Shown piece after piece: positions 25,155-33,049 of a stretch of 64,000 nt of DNA (positions are counted from its first letter, which is position 1; each line of letters opens with the position of its first letter). Under the pieces are notes generated by a model, which did no database searches, had not been told where the DNA came from, and saw nothing but the letters and a program-made list of their open reading frames with translations. A program made the translations under genes and the position numbers. Source of the DNA: Sandaracinobacteroides sp041675905 (GTDB lineage: Bacteria > Pseudomonadota > Alphaproteobacteria > Sphingomonadales > Sphingomonadaceae); contig JBAYSX010000016.1 in NCBI GenBank assembly GCA_041675905.1, positions 6,199 through 70,198 of the forward strand, given 5' to 3'.

Positions 25155-25420
25155 GCGGCGCTTTCACGCCTGGGCCTTGGCAGTTCGGCCATTCCGGAAA
25201 CAATTCTTTCTGGATTGGCCCGGACTATAATCAGACGCCTGTCGCCCATGTTGATCACGACACGAAATTTGCGCGTGATAACTCGCGCGATAATGCCCGC
25301 CTGATCGCCGCAGCGCCTTGCTTGCTTGCCCGATCCGACCGGCACCAAGCCAGCCGATGGCGCAACCCGCAATATCTTCCGTGGCGAGCATTCGAGTCTG
25401 ATCGCGTATCAGGCTGGTGA
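25151..25420 (+). pseudogene. Truncated phage protein fused to tail-fibre DNA
   Basis: The first 57 residues (FTPGPWQFGH to NARLIAAAP) match a common small phage protein that begins MxxFTPGPW and has a conserved NARLIAAAP before the last helix. After about 25,320 the frame runs into DNA of the tail-fibre gene in another frame, so its C-terminal helix is lost. The junction removes everything that normally lies between early genes and tail genes. Confidence 0.6.
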
Positions 25421-28259
25421 TGAGGTCACAAATAGCGACGGTTCTGAACTATGGACGGCCATCGCCGATGTGCCGGCGGGTATCGCGCTCGGCGATCCGG
25501 CTTACTGGTCTTTGAAGCTGGTTTCCGGTGCGGGGACGCCGGGGCAGGCCGCTGTTACCATGCGGCTTTCGCGCGCGGCGGCGACGGTCTTTGCCTATGC
25601 AAATGGCAATGTGCCGGACTGGTCGCAGGCGAGCGGCAAGCTGACGGTTTACGAGGGTGAACAGGACGTAACATCAAGCGCCACGCTTTCCTATACGGAA
25701 ACCAACCTGACAGGCTCGCTCACCGCCAACGGCAATTATGCCGTTACTGCGATGCCGATGGCGGCGACCAGTGGCACGCTGACCATGACAGCCCAGTATA
25801 AGGGCAAGACATATTCGGCGGATTTCTCGGTTTCGAAGGTGCTGACCGGTTACGAGATCGTATCCTCGCTGCCCGCGTCCAACCTGTTCGAGGGCCGCGA
25901 AGTCTATCTCGAAACGGACAAGAAGCGCTACATCGTGCGTGATGGCGCGTGGGAACTATATCTGAAGGCCAGCGAGATTGAATATCTCGGAGACCTGCTG
26001 GAACCTGCGCTGATCGACCTGGCCGACAAGACGGATGCGGCGCTGGAAATCGCCCGCAGCAATTCCATGTGGATGCCGTGGAGCCAGTGGAGCCTTGGTG
26101 CGGTCAATACGTTGGAAACGATCAGCGATGGTGTGGCGGGCGACGAGGTTTTGCGGCTGCGGCCTGGTAGCGGCGCGGCCAATCTGTCTGAACAGCTTGA
26201 TTACATCGCGCTCGACCGTAGCCGTGTCTATCGCGTCAATTTCTGGGCACGGCCTTCGGCGGATGCGAATGGCTCGCTTTGGTTTGCGCTACGCCAGTAT
26301 CAGGACGATTCCGGCGCACTATCACCGAACAACGTGGGCCTTGCGCCGTACAAACCGGGCGGGCGAACCCGCGCGCAGCACGTAGCCGAGTTCGGCAACG
26401 GTTGGGGGCTGTACAGCTTCCTGTGGTCGGCGCCGGATTGGCAGGCGGAAACTAAATTCCTGCGGCCTGCCTTACAACCGAACTATCAGGGCACGACCGG
26501 ATATTGGGAAATTCAGGGCGGCATCTGGATCGACGCCACCGAAACCGACCTGTCCGCGCAATATTCCGAGGCCGCGAATACGTCGCGTATACAGGCACAG
26601 GCCGCGCGGGATGCAGCAAGCGGGCACGCAACCGCCGCCAGCACGAGCGCCAGCAATGCCAGCGCGTCCGCTACCACGGCGGGCAATCATGCGAGCGCGG
26701 CGAATACATCGCGTATCAACGCGGAAACGGCGCGATCACAGGCACAGGCTGCCAGCACTACGGCGGTAAGCGCCAAGGACAGCGCGGAGGATGCTGCGTC
26801 GTCTGCCCAGACAAGCATGGTTCTGGCCGCATCGGTCGCCAACAACAGTATGAACGCGAACCCCGTGTTCAGTAATTGGGCGACCGGATCGACCATGCCC
26901 GCGAACTGGTCGCTCACAGGCGGCACGGTTTCCCGCGTAACGACCGGGGCGCTTTCAACAAGCCCTTATGCCGTCAGAGTCACAGGACCGGCTGGGGGGC
27001 AGGGCGGATTTTATCAGACCATCGGTTCACCGACAGCGAGACGGGTAAAAACCGGCGACTATTTCTTGCTTGAAGCAGATATTCTGTTGACTGCCGGCAC
27101 ATTGCAGGGTGCTGGCGTCTGGTTGTACGGTCTGAACCAGACAGGCGCTATTGTTTATCCGGGTGCAGCGCAGAACTTCGCAACTACGCCGGATCACACA
27201 GGAACAGGGCCGGGGAACGGGGTTGTGGGGCAGAGGTATACCTTCGCCTCACTCGTGCAGATGAACCAACCGGGCATTCATCACCTTCGCTTGCAGCTTT
27301 TTACCCATAGCGGCGCGGAACCAACGGCGAATGAACTGGTCGTCATGCGCTGCTCAGTGCGGGCCGCGACGCACGAAGAAATACTGGGCCGCTCGACAAG
27401 CGCCACCGTTTCCGTCCAGGCCGGTGCTATCGCCACGCTGCAAGGCGAGAACATCGCCTACTGGCAGGCGCAGGGCGGCATCAACGGCGAAACCAACTGG
27501 TTCATGACCGGCAAGGCGCGGGCTGCCTACGGGCAGGCACCAAGCGGCACTGTCGCGCTGGGGGCGGATAAATTCTACGTCTACAACCCGTCTGGCGGCG
27601 GCTGGATCAAGACGCTGGAAGTGACCGCCGGGCTGGTGCGCGTTTATGGCCGGATGGCCGCGAATACGGTTGACACAGATGCCATCTTTGCCGGCGCGGT
27701 GACGGCGGCGAAGGTCGCGGCAACCAACGTCATCACCATGTCTGCGCAGATTGGAAATGGCGTCATCCAATCTGCCAATATCGGGCAGCTTCAGGTCAAG
27801 GAAGCCAATATTGAGAACCTGACGGTTGGCACGCAGAAGATAACGCACAATGCTGTTACCACCAACTGGTACACAAGTGCGTCCAATCAAGTCAGTTTTG
27901 ACACCAGCGGCGGTGTTTATAGCCTGTTGAGCCTCACAATCGTCAAATCTGAAGATGACTCTGTATTGGACATCACGACAGTTATCCCATTGCGCGCAAA
28001 CGACGCAATCGACGGGCTGGTTTATATCCGCATCCGAACCGGCGGAATGGGCGGACCTGTGGATGTGGTAAGGACAAGAAATTACCTTCTCGAAAAAGAC
28101 TATAACGGCGGGTCGGCAGACGTAGTGTCTATAGGGACGATGCACGATGACATGCCCGCCGGGACTTATGGCGTGGAAATTGTGTTCCAGAGAAACACAA
28201 ATCGCGGGTCATGGACTACTGACTACCGTTACCTGAAAGTGACTGAGGACAAGAGATGA
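25326..28259 (+). CDS. Phage tail-fibre / tail-tip protein, N-terminally truncated
   Basis: A 977-codon frame. The first residues PTGTKPADGATRNIFRG and the block DGSELWTAIADVPAGIALGDPAYW are domains typical of the middle and C-terminal part of host-specificity proteins in sphingomonad phages. A long low-complexity Ala/Ser region (about residues 420-500) is a trimeric coiled coil, and the repeats GAVTAAKVAATN and ANIENLTVG are the DUF1983-like stalk before a C-terminal receptor-binding domain. It starts with TTG (25326) with no ribosome binding site, right at a deletion junction, so its proper N-terminus is missing. It would form a tail tip or fibre that binds the cell surface. Confidence 0.7.
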   Translation: MPDPTGTKPADGATRNIFRGEHSSLIAYQAGDEVTNSDGSELWTAIADVPAGIALGDPAYWSLKLVSGAGTPGQAAVTMRLSRAAATVFAYANGNVPDWSQASGKLTVYEGEQDVTSSATLSYTETNLTGSLTANGNYAVTAMPMAATSGTLTMTAQYKGKTYSADFSVSKVLTGYEIVSSLPASNLFEGREVYLETDKKRYIVRDGAWELYLKASEIEYLGDLLEPALIDLADKTDAALEIARSNSMWMPWSQWSLGAVNTLETISDGVAGDEVLRLRPGSGAANLSEQLDYIALDRSRVYRVNFWARPSADANGSLWFALRQYQDDSGALSPNNVGLAPYKPGGRTRAQHVAEFGNGWGLYSFLWSAPDWQAETKFLRPALQPNYQGTTGYWEIQGGIWIDATETDLSAQYSEAANTSRIQAQAARDAASGHATAASTSASNASASATTAGNHASAANTSRINAETARSQAQAASTTAVSAKDSAEDAASSAQTSMVLAASVANNSMNANPVFSNWATGSTMPANWSLTGGTVSRVTTGALSTSPYAVRVTGPAGGQGGFYQTIGSPTARRVKTGDYFLLEADILLTAGTLQGAGVWLYGLNQTGAIVYPGAAQNFATTPDHTGTGPGNGVVGQRYTFASLVQMNQPGIHHLRLQLFTHSGAEPTANELVVMRCSVRAATHEEILGRSTSATVSVQAGAIATLQGENIAYWQAQGGINGETNWFMTGKARAAYGQAPSGTVALGADKFYVYNPSGGGWIKTLEVTAGLVRVYGRMAANTVDTDAIFAGAVTAAKVAATNVITMSAQIGNGVIQSANIGQLQVKEANIENLTVGTQKITHNAVTTNWYTSASNQVSFDTSGGVYSLLSLTIVKSEDDSVLDITTVIPLRANDAIDGLVYIRIRTGGMGGPVDVVRTRNYLLEKDYNGGSADVVSIGTMHDDMPAGTYGVEIVFQRNTNRGSWTTDYRYLKVTEDKR

Positions 28260-28798
28260 AAGAATATTTCATTGTTTATGACAGGCTAACTGGCGCTGAA
28301 TTAGCCCGTGGGTCTGGCCCGCTTGGAACAATTGAAGCGCAGCAGTTGACAGAGACGCAAGGAATTATGGCGGTTACTGCCAGCATATCCACGCACTATC
28401 CGCTAGACGTGGAAGCACTGCGCCCGCTCATCTGGGAACGCGCCAAACTTTACCGCGCGGCGGCGGAATCCGGCGGCTGTGAAACGCCATTCGGGCGCAT
28501 TGATACCGACCTTGAATCTCTGGTTCGCATCACAGGCGCAGTGCAGGCCGCCAGTATCGCGATTTCGGCGGGCGATACGCTCACACTCGACTGGACAATG
28601 GCAGACAACAGTGTGTTGACGCTGGACGCCCCCATGCTGGTGGCGATGGGCCGCGCGGTCGCGCTGCATGTGGATGCCGTACACCAGCATGGCCGCGATC
28701 TGCGTTCGGACATTGACGCGGCTACCACCAGTGAGGCGCTTCTGATGATCGACCTCGAAAACGGCTGGCCGGGGCAAGCTGTAGCCGGTCAGGCATAA
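28256..28798 (+). CDS. DUF4376-like phage tail protein
   Basis: A 180-residue protein overlapping the fibre gene by ATGA. The pattern LIWERAKLYRAAAESGGCETPFG and LDAPMLVAMGRAVALHVDAVHQHGRDLRSDIDAA is that of DUF4376 proteins, usually encoded directly downstream of tail fibres and thought to help in fibre assembly. The N-terminal 40 residues are a small beta-rich domain. Confidence 0.78.
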   Translation: MKEYFIVYDRLTGAELARGSGPLGTIEAQQLTETQGIMAVTASISTHYPLDVEALRPLIWERAKLYRAAAESGGCETPFGRIDTDLESLVRITGAVQAASIAISAGDTLTLDWTMADNSVLTLDAPMLVAMGRAVALHVDAVHQHGRDLRSDIDAATTSEALLMIDLENGWPGQAVAGQA

Positions 28799-28891
28799 CA
28801 GAGAGGATATTCCAATGGACATCAACCGCAACCGGCGGGGGCAATCGCCCGCGCCGGAATGGCTCTCGTGTGCGGAAATGCGTGGGGCCGC

Positions 28892-29014
28892 ATGATGCAG
28901 GATTCCACCAAAACCGGGCTGGACGTAGCGGCGGCGGGCATCACCGTTGCGACCGTCCTGCAATGGCTGCCTGCGTGGCGCTGTGACCATCCAAAAGCGC
29001 GGGGGCGCGCATGA
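28892..29014 (+). CDS. Truncated small phage membrane protein
   Basis: A 40-residue ORF (two ATG at 28892 and 28895) ending by ATGA overlap with the next gene. The start (DSTKTGLDVAAAGITVATVLQWLPA) is typical of small phage membrane proteins that continue with a hydrophobic helix and a short tail. Here the helix is replaced after LPA by WRCDHPKARGRA, which points to another small deletion. A holin-related role for the intact family is possible. Confidence 0.4.
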   Translation: MMQDSTKTGLDVAAAGITVATVLQWLPAWRCDHPKARGRA

Positions 29015-29328
29015 GTTTTGATCTCGACCAGAATTTCCTCTGGCGGCTGGCGGCGGCTGCTGGCGGCGCGCTCGTGTCGCTGTCCCTGCCGGTGCACCAG
29101 AATTTAAGCCCGGGCGGCAAGATCGCCAACTTCTTCAACGGCTTTTTGTGTGCGGTCTTTCTGGGGCCGCTGGTGGTGCATCGCTTCTTTCCGGCAACGG
29201 AACCGGACAGCGAAATGATGATCGGGGGGTGTTTCGTCATCGGGATGAGCGCAATGGCGTTGATGCCCTTCATAATCGAAAAGCTGCGAAAAGTAGTGGA
29301 CGGATTCACCTGGGGGCAGGAGAAATAG
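29011..29328 (+). CDS. Small phage membrane protein, possible holin
   Basis: A 105-residue protein with three likely membrane segments: FLWRLAAAAGGALVSLSL, NGFLCAVFLGPLVVHRFF and FVIGMSAMALMPFIIEKL. A charged N-terminus and C-terminus (KLRKVVDGFTWGQEK) flank them. It lies in the lysis module, three genes before the endolysin, so a class I-type holin is plausible, but no sequence family supports it. Confidence 0.5.
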   Translation: MSFDLDQNFLWRLAAAAGGALVSLSLPVHQNLSPGGKIANFFNGFLCAVFLGPLVVHRFFPATEPDSEMMIGGCFVIGMSAMALMPFIIEKLRKVVDGFTWGQEK

Positions 29329-29329
29329 A

Positions 29330-29641
29330 ATGTATTTCATGACCCTGTCGTTCAATGTGCTCTTTACGCTGACCATCGTCGGTTTTGTTATTTGGCGGCT
29401 TGGCTGGCACTTCGAGACGCATAATTGCCTTGAGCGCGTTTCCTTGTCGTTCGTTGGCGCGGGGATGTTCTTCTCGATGCTGTCGGATGCTTTCGGCGCG
29501 CATGCTTTCGATGCGTGGGGCCTGAATATGGGCCGAGGCGCGTTTGTCGTTTATCTCTATGCCATATTCGGTACACGGCGCTGGCGGCCTGTGGATCAGG
29601 GCAAGGGGTGCCTGCAACTATTGCGGGAGGCGCGGCTGTGA
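29330..29641 (+). CDS. Small phage membrane protein
   Basis: A 103-residue protein with three hydrophobic helices (TLSFNVLFTLTIVGFVIW, VSLSFVGAGMFFSMLSDA, GAFVVYLYAIFGTR). It begins one base after the previous stop and its own stop overlaps the GTG start of the endolysin as GTGA. This coupling suggests a lysis or superinfection role. No family is recognised. Confidence 0.5.
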   Translation: MYFMTLSFNVLFTLTIVGFVIWRLGWHFETHNCLERVSLSFVGAGMFFSMLSDAFGAHAFDAWGLNMGRGAFVVYLYAIFGTRRWRPVDQGKGCLQLLREARL

Positions 29642-30216
29642 GCGCCGCATTCAGCACAGCGCAAATCAGCGCGCTGCTTGGTGCTGGCGTATCGCAGGCG
29701 ATGATCGATGCGGCTACACGCACGTTGCAACCGATACACCGCAAGATCGGCCCGCGCGCAACGGCGCTTATCCAGCATTTCGAGGGGTGCCGGCTCAACG
29801 CCTATCAGGACAGCGTGGGCGTCTGGACCATCGGCTGGGGAAACACATTCTACGAGGACGGCAGCCGCGTGCAGGCGGGTGACAGCATCAGTCAGGCCCG
29901 CGCTGATGCCCTGTTCCGCCTGATCGTGGCACGGTTCGAGGCGGGCGTCGAAAAGGCCGCGCCAGTCGCTACGGCGGCGCAATTCGGCGCGATGGTATCG
30001 CTGGCCTATAATATCGGGCTGTTGGCGTTCACCGGCTCCACACTTTTGCGGATGCACAATTCGGGCAGCTATGCCGGTGCGGCAGAACAGTTCCCGCGCT
30101 GGAACAAGGCGGGCGGGCGTGTGCTTGACGGGTTGACGCGGCGGCGCAAGGCCGAACGGCTGCTCTACCTGAACGACCTGCCAGCTTTCGACAAGGCGAT
30201 AGGATACAGGCTATGA
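29638..30216 (+). CDS. Phage endolysin, glycoside hydrolase family 24 lysozyme
   Basis: A 192-residue protein starting at GTG 29638. The catalytic triad of T4-type lysozymes is seen as Glu in HFEGCRLNAYQD, then VGVWTIGWGNT with the Thr. Residues AQFGAMVSLAYNIG and the terminal RRRKAERLLYL complete the family pattern. About 40 extra N-terminal residues precede the catalytic domain; they have no clear signal-arrest helix, so export probably depends on a holin. It cleaves peptidoglycan at the end of the lytic cycle. It follows two small membrane proteins and precedes a toxin-antitoxin pair and the spanins. Confidence 0.9.
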   Translation: MSAAFSTAQISALLGAGVSQAMIDAATRTLQPIHRKIGPRATALIQHFEGCRLNAYQDSVGVWTIGWGNTFYEDGSRVQAGDSISQARADALFRLIVARFEAGVEKAAPVATAAQFGAMVSLAYNIGLLAFTGSTLLRMHNSGSYAGAAEQFPRWNKAGGRVLDGLTRRRKAERLLYLNDLPAFDKAIGYRL

Positions 30217-30219
30217 CGC

Positions 30220-30522
30220 CTATTCTGCAGGCTCCATCTCCGCAGGAGCCACCGACAGACGCAGGCCGAGCACGCGCAATATCTTCGTCAGCGTGTCGAG
30301 CGTCGGATTGCCGCTATCGCCAAGCGCCTTGTAAAGCGCCTCGCGGGAAATACCGGACTGGCGCGCCACGGCGCTCGTGCCAATGGCGCGCACCACATCG
30401 CCCACCGCGCGGCGGAAAAATGCCGGGTCGTTTTCTTCCATCGCCGCTTCGAGATAGGCGGCCTTGTCTTCGGGCGTTTCGAGATATTCGGTCACGTCCC
30501 AGATTGTCGTTTCAATCGCCAT
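30220..30522 (-). CDS. Addiction module antidote protein (HigA-like)
   Basis: A 100-residue protein with an XRE-type helix-turn-helix in AIGTSAVARQSGISREALYKALGDSGNPTLDTLTKIL, preceded by the sequence TPEDKAAYLEAAMEENDPAFF typical of this antidote group (COG3636-like). It binds the toxin encoded just upstream and probably the operon promoter. The start shares one base with the toxin stop. It is on the strand opposite to the lysis genes. Confidence 0.88.
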   Translation of the reverse strand: MAIETTIWDVTEYLETPEDKAAYLEAAMEENDPAFFRRAVGDVVRAIGTSAVARQSGISREALYKALGDSGNPTLDTLTKILRVLGLRLSVAPAEMEPAE

Positions 30523-30812
30523 CACTCCACCTCTCTGGCCAGTGTCTTCGCCATTTCGATATCCCGGCTTTGGGTATCCTTGTCGCCGCCGCACAGAAGA
30601 ACGATGATCGTGCTGCCACGCTGGACGAAATACACCCGATAGCCGGGGCCGTATTTGATCCTCAGTTCGCCAATACCGCCGAAGAATTTGGCGTCGCCAA
30701 GATTGCCTTCCTCGACACGGCGAAGGCGCACCGCGATCCGGGCCTTCGCCTGACGGTCCCGCAGGTTCCGAAGCCATTGGTCAAATTCGGCGGTGCGGCG
30801 GACTTCGATCAT
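30522..30812 (-). CDS. RelE/ParE-superfamily toxin
   Basis: A 96-residue protein from ATG 30812, the start that gives the conserved beginning IEVRRTAEFDQWLRNLRD. The middle RLRRVEEGNLGDAKFFGGIGELRIKYGPGYRVYF and the ending VLLCGGDKDTQSRDIEMAKTLA are the signature of phage-type RelE/HigB toxins that act on translation. It is the first gene of the pair, typical for the HigBA order. It is the third toxin gene in this prophage. Confidence 0.88.
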   Translation of the reverse strand: MIEVRRTAEFDQWLRNLRDRQAKARIAVRLRRVEEGNLGDAKFFGGIGELRIKYGPGYRVYFVQRGSTIIVLLCGGDKDTQSRDIEMAKTLAREVE

Positions 30813-30880
30813 ATGTGTTCTATAGTTCACAGGTGGGCGGGTGTCAACTATAATCCACAATCACAAAAAGGGGTGCGCGC

Positions 30881-31366
30881 ATGACCGCCCTTCTCCCCCT
30901 CCTGTCCCGCTACTGGCAATATGGCGCGATGGCCCTGCTGGCGCTGGCGCTTGGCGTGCAATCGTGGCGGCTGGATCGCGAACAGGCCGCGCATGAGGCA
31001 ACGGAAGCCGCAGGCGAATTGCTGGTGGCAAACTATCGGGGCGCGGCGGAACAGGCCCGCGCCGATGCCGAGCGGGCGCGGGCTGAGGCTGCGATTGAAC
31101 AGCAAAGGATAAGCGATGAAGTGGCAACCGATTACCAACAGCGCCTTGCTGATTTGCGCGCTCGCTATGACCGCATGCGCCGGCAAGTCGCAGCCAATCC
31201 CGGTTCGCCCGGAACCGGCGATATGCCCGGCCTTTCCTGTCCCGCCGGCGGCATTGATGCAAGAGCCCTCAATTCGGGATTTCTGGAAATTCTGGCCGCC
31301 GCAGACGAAAACACCGAACGGCTGATTGCGTTGCAGGAGTGGGTGCGGGGACAGGCGGACCGGTGA
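30881..31366 (+). CDS. Rz-like i-spanin
   Basis: A 161-residue protein with one N-terminal membrane helix (YGAMALLALALGVQSW) and a long coiled-coil periplasmic domain rich in Ala, Glu and Arg (residues 30-110). This is the layout of inner-membrane spanins, which join inner and outer membranes at the last step of lysis. A second ORF with a lipobox lies within it in the +1 frame, as in the lambda Rz/Rz1 pair. It is the last intact gene before the right att repeat. Confidence 0.82.
   Translation: MTALLPLLSRYWQYGAMALLALALGVQSWRLDREQAAHEATEAAGELLVANYRGAAEQARADAERARAEAAIEQQRISDEVATDYQQRLADLRARYDRMRRQVAANPGSPGTGDMPGLSCPAGGIDARALNSGFLEILAAADENTERLIALQEWVRGQADR
31116..31325 (+). CDS. Rz1-like o-spanin, nested in the i-spanin gene
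   Basis: A 69-residue ORF in another frame wholly inside the Rz-like gene. It starts ATG 31116, has a short signal sequence and the lipobox ICALAMTAC, and a mature part rich in proline (SQPIPVRPEPAICPAFPVPP). Such a Pro-rich small lipoprotein embedded in an Rz gene is the known arrangement of o-spanins. It would sit in the outer membrane and bind the i-spanin. Confidence 0.78.
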   Translation: MKWQPITNSALLICALAMTACAGKSQPIPVRPEPAICPAFPVPPAALMQEPSIRDFWKFWPPQTKTPNG

Positions 31367-31473
31367 CACAGGGGCTGCAGGTTCACCCCGAACCTCGGGC
31401 CAGGTGCCACCTAGGACCAAATGAGCGAAACGAACCCTGAAAAAGCACCTAACCTATTGCAATGATTGCGGAC

Positions 31474-31527
31474 GCACTGTGTTGACACCGCAGGGGTCGC
31501 AAGTTCAATCCTTGCCGCGCCCACCAT
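31474..31527 (+). repeat. Right attachment repeat (tRNA-Val 3' half)
   Basis: Repeat of 16974-17027 with one difference: G at 31484 instead of C. That base is the first anticodon position, so this half would read GAC. Only the 3' half of the tRNA is present here (no D-arm or acceptor 5' strand), as expected for the displaced or phage-borne half. Confidence 0.9.
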
Positions 31528-31528
31528 C

Positions 31529-31566
31529 AAAAAAGGCCGCTATCCCTCTCGGGAAGCGGCCTTTTT
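31529..31566 (+). terminator. Terminator next to the right attachment repeat
   Basis: GGCCGCT (31535-31541) pairs with AGCGGCC (31555-31561), with an inner TCCC/GGGA extension, followed by five T. It was probably the tRNA-Val terminator before integration or the one carried by the phage. Confidence 0.85.
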
Positions 31567-31590
31567 ATTCCGACATTGGGGGGCAGTGCC

Positions 31591-32306
31591 AGGGTCCGGA
31601 CTCACTACAGCCACCAGATGACAGCGGCGGCGAGGCTGATGGCGCCCATGAAGGTTTTGATGTTACGATCGAAGCGGGTGGCGATGCGGCGCCAGTCCTT
31701 GAAGCGGCAGAACATGCGCTCGACGACGTTGCGCTGTTTGTAGATCGCGCGGTCGTAATCATACTGGATTTTGCGGTTCTTGCGGGGTGGGATGACGGGC
31801 TCGGTGCCGCGCTCGACCAGCCATTCTCGCAATGCCTGGCTGTCGTAGCCCTTATCGGCGACCAGTTCGGCAGACGGCGGCATCGCTTCGATGCAGAGTT
31901 TGGCGACCTTGCAATCATGAATGTTTCCGGGCCGTCAGGAGCAGGACATATGGGCGGCCCTTCGTGTCGCAGACGGCGTGAAGTTTGGTGTTTCGTCCGC
32001 CTTTCGTGCGGCCGATACCATGAGCCAGGGCCCCCCTTTTCCGCCGCCTGCGCAGCGGTGGGCCTTGATGCAACTGCTGTCGATGAACAGCCGGTCCGGC
32101 ATATCTCCTGCTCCCGCCAACGCGCTGAAGATGTCTTCCCAGATACCGCGCCCGGACCAGCGAACGAACCGGTTGTATAGCGTCTTCTTCGGACCGCAGA
32201 CGTCAGCACAGTCAACCCAACGGCCACCGCTGCGAAGCGCATGCACGATGCCACTCAGCATCACGATCAGGCGCACAGCGAAACCCTGTTATTGGGTCCG
32301 AACCCT
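31591..32306 (-). mobile_element. IS5-family (IS427-like) element remnant
   Basis: Terminal inverted repeats AGGGTCCGGACTCA (31591-31604) and, inverted, TGGGTCCGAACCCT (32293-32306) flank a decayed transposase. The span is about 716 bp, shorter than the usual 750-850 bp, and the N-terminal coding part is missing. No clear target duplication is seen. Confidence 0.75.
31605..32276 (-). pseudogene. IS5-family transposase, frameshifted and N-terminally deleted
   Basis: Pieces in different frames match an IS427-group transposase: SGGRWVDCADVCGPKKTLYNRF and LFIDSSCIKAHR (first ORF), GRTKGGRNTKLHAVCD in a second frame, and LVADKGYDSQALREWL to FCRFKDWRRIATRFDR (last ORF). The first shift is at a run AAAAGGGGGG, the usual programmed frameshift site. 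The second, near 31,938, looks like a one-base insertion and is a true mutation. The usual first 40 residues before the SGGRW segment are absent. It is therefore inactive. Confidence 0.8.
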
Positions 32307-32433
32307 AGTTTGCGGCCTCCTGCGTGGCCTCGCCCACGGATTCCACGTCGCGGCCCACGCCTTCAACCGTATTGCAGGCCGTCACCGCCAATCCGCCCAG
32401 CACCAGCAAGAACATCATCAGCTTTTGTAACAT
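32305..32433 (-). CDS. Entericidin A/B-family lipoprotein
   Basis: A 42-residue peptide: a signal sequence (LQKLMMFLLVLGGLAVTAC) with lipobox Cys20 and the short mature part NTVEGVGRDVESVGEATQ, closely like entericidins (NTVxGxGKD pattern). Entericidins are small cell-envelope lipoproteins that influence membrane stability under stress. Its TAG stop (32305-32307) overlaps the end of the IS element, so the insertion stopped exactly at, or supplied, the end of the gene; one or two last residues may be altered. Confidence 0.82.
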   Translation of the reverse strand: MLQKLMMFLLVLGGLAVTACNTVEGVGRDVESVGEATQEAAN

Positions 32434-32511
32434 GGCGAATTCCTTGTTCGCGGTTTATCGAACAGGAAACCGATCAGAGGCATGGATGTTCCGCTGGTTC
32501 CGGCCGGCCCG

Positions 32512-33009
32512 CTATTTCTGCCCATCGGGTGCCACACGGTCGATAATGCCGACATCGAGCAAGGGGGCGGCGTCGATTTCACTTGCGTCGAGCAATTCCC
32601 CGAGGCGTTCCAGCGCCGCGAGAATCATGGCGCGTTCCCATGCCGGCAAGGTGGTGAAACTTTCCTGAAAGCGGTTTTGCAGCAGGTCGGGCGCGCTTTC
32701 CAGCATGGATCGGCCTGCCGGCGTCGCGCGTAGCAGCATCTGGCGCTTGTCCCGCTCATTGCGCTGTCTGCTTGCAAGACCAGCGGATTCCAGCCTGTCG
32801 ACGATATTGGTGACGGTTGCCTGGCCAAATTGCAGCGTCGCGGCGATGGCGCCTGGCGTGATCTCGTCGAAGCGACTTATTTCCTGAAGCACCAGCAGTT
32901 GCGACGGCGTCAGCCCGGTAGCAGCGGCAAGCTTGCGGCTACCCTGATCGGCGGCGCGCAGGATGCGCCGAATCGCCTTTAACGCCGCACTGGTAATTTC
33001 GTCTGGCAT
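32512..33009 (-). CDS. ectR: MarR-family regulator of ectoine genes
   Basis: A 165-residue MarR-type winged helix protein. The recognition region (LQEISRFDEITPGAIAATLQFGQATVTNIVDRLESAGLASRQRN) is complete, with the wing in RDKRQMLL. It is divergent from ectA with about 200 bp between. EctR of methylotrophs and halophiles is a MarR regulator divergent from ectABC and represses it at low salt, so the same role is inferred here. Two inverted repeats in the spacer are candidate binding sites. Confidence 0.82.
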   Translation of the reverse strand: MPDEITSAALKAIRRILRAADQGSRKLAAATGLTPSQLLVLQEISRFDEITPGAIAATLQFGQATVTNIVDRLESAGLASRQRNERDKRQMLLRATPAGRSMLESAPDLLQNRFQESFTTLPAWERAMILAALERLGELLDASEIDAAPLLDVGIIDRVAPDGQK

Positions 33010-33049
33010 GGACCCACGCTAACCTTTCTCCGCAGCTCCGCCAAATCTC

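Noticed and set aside
31565..32254. A 229-codon minus-strand ORF over the IS element
   Set aside because: It is the third frame of the transposase remnant; the real transposase residues lie in the two other frames.
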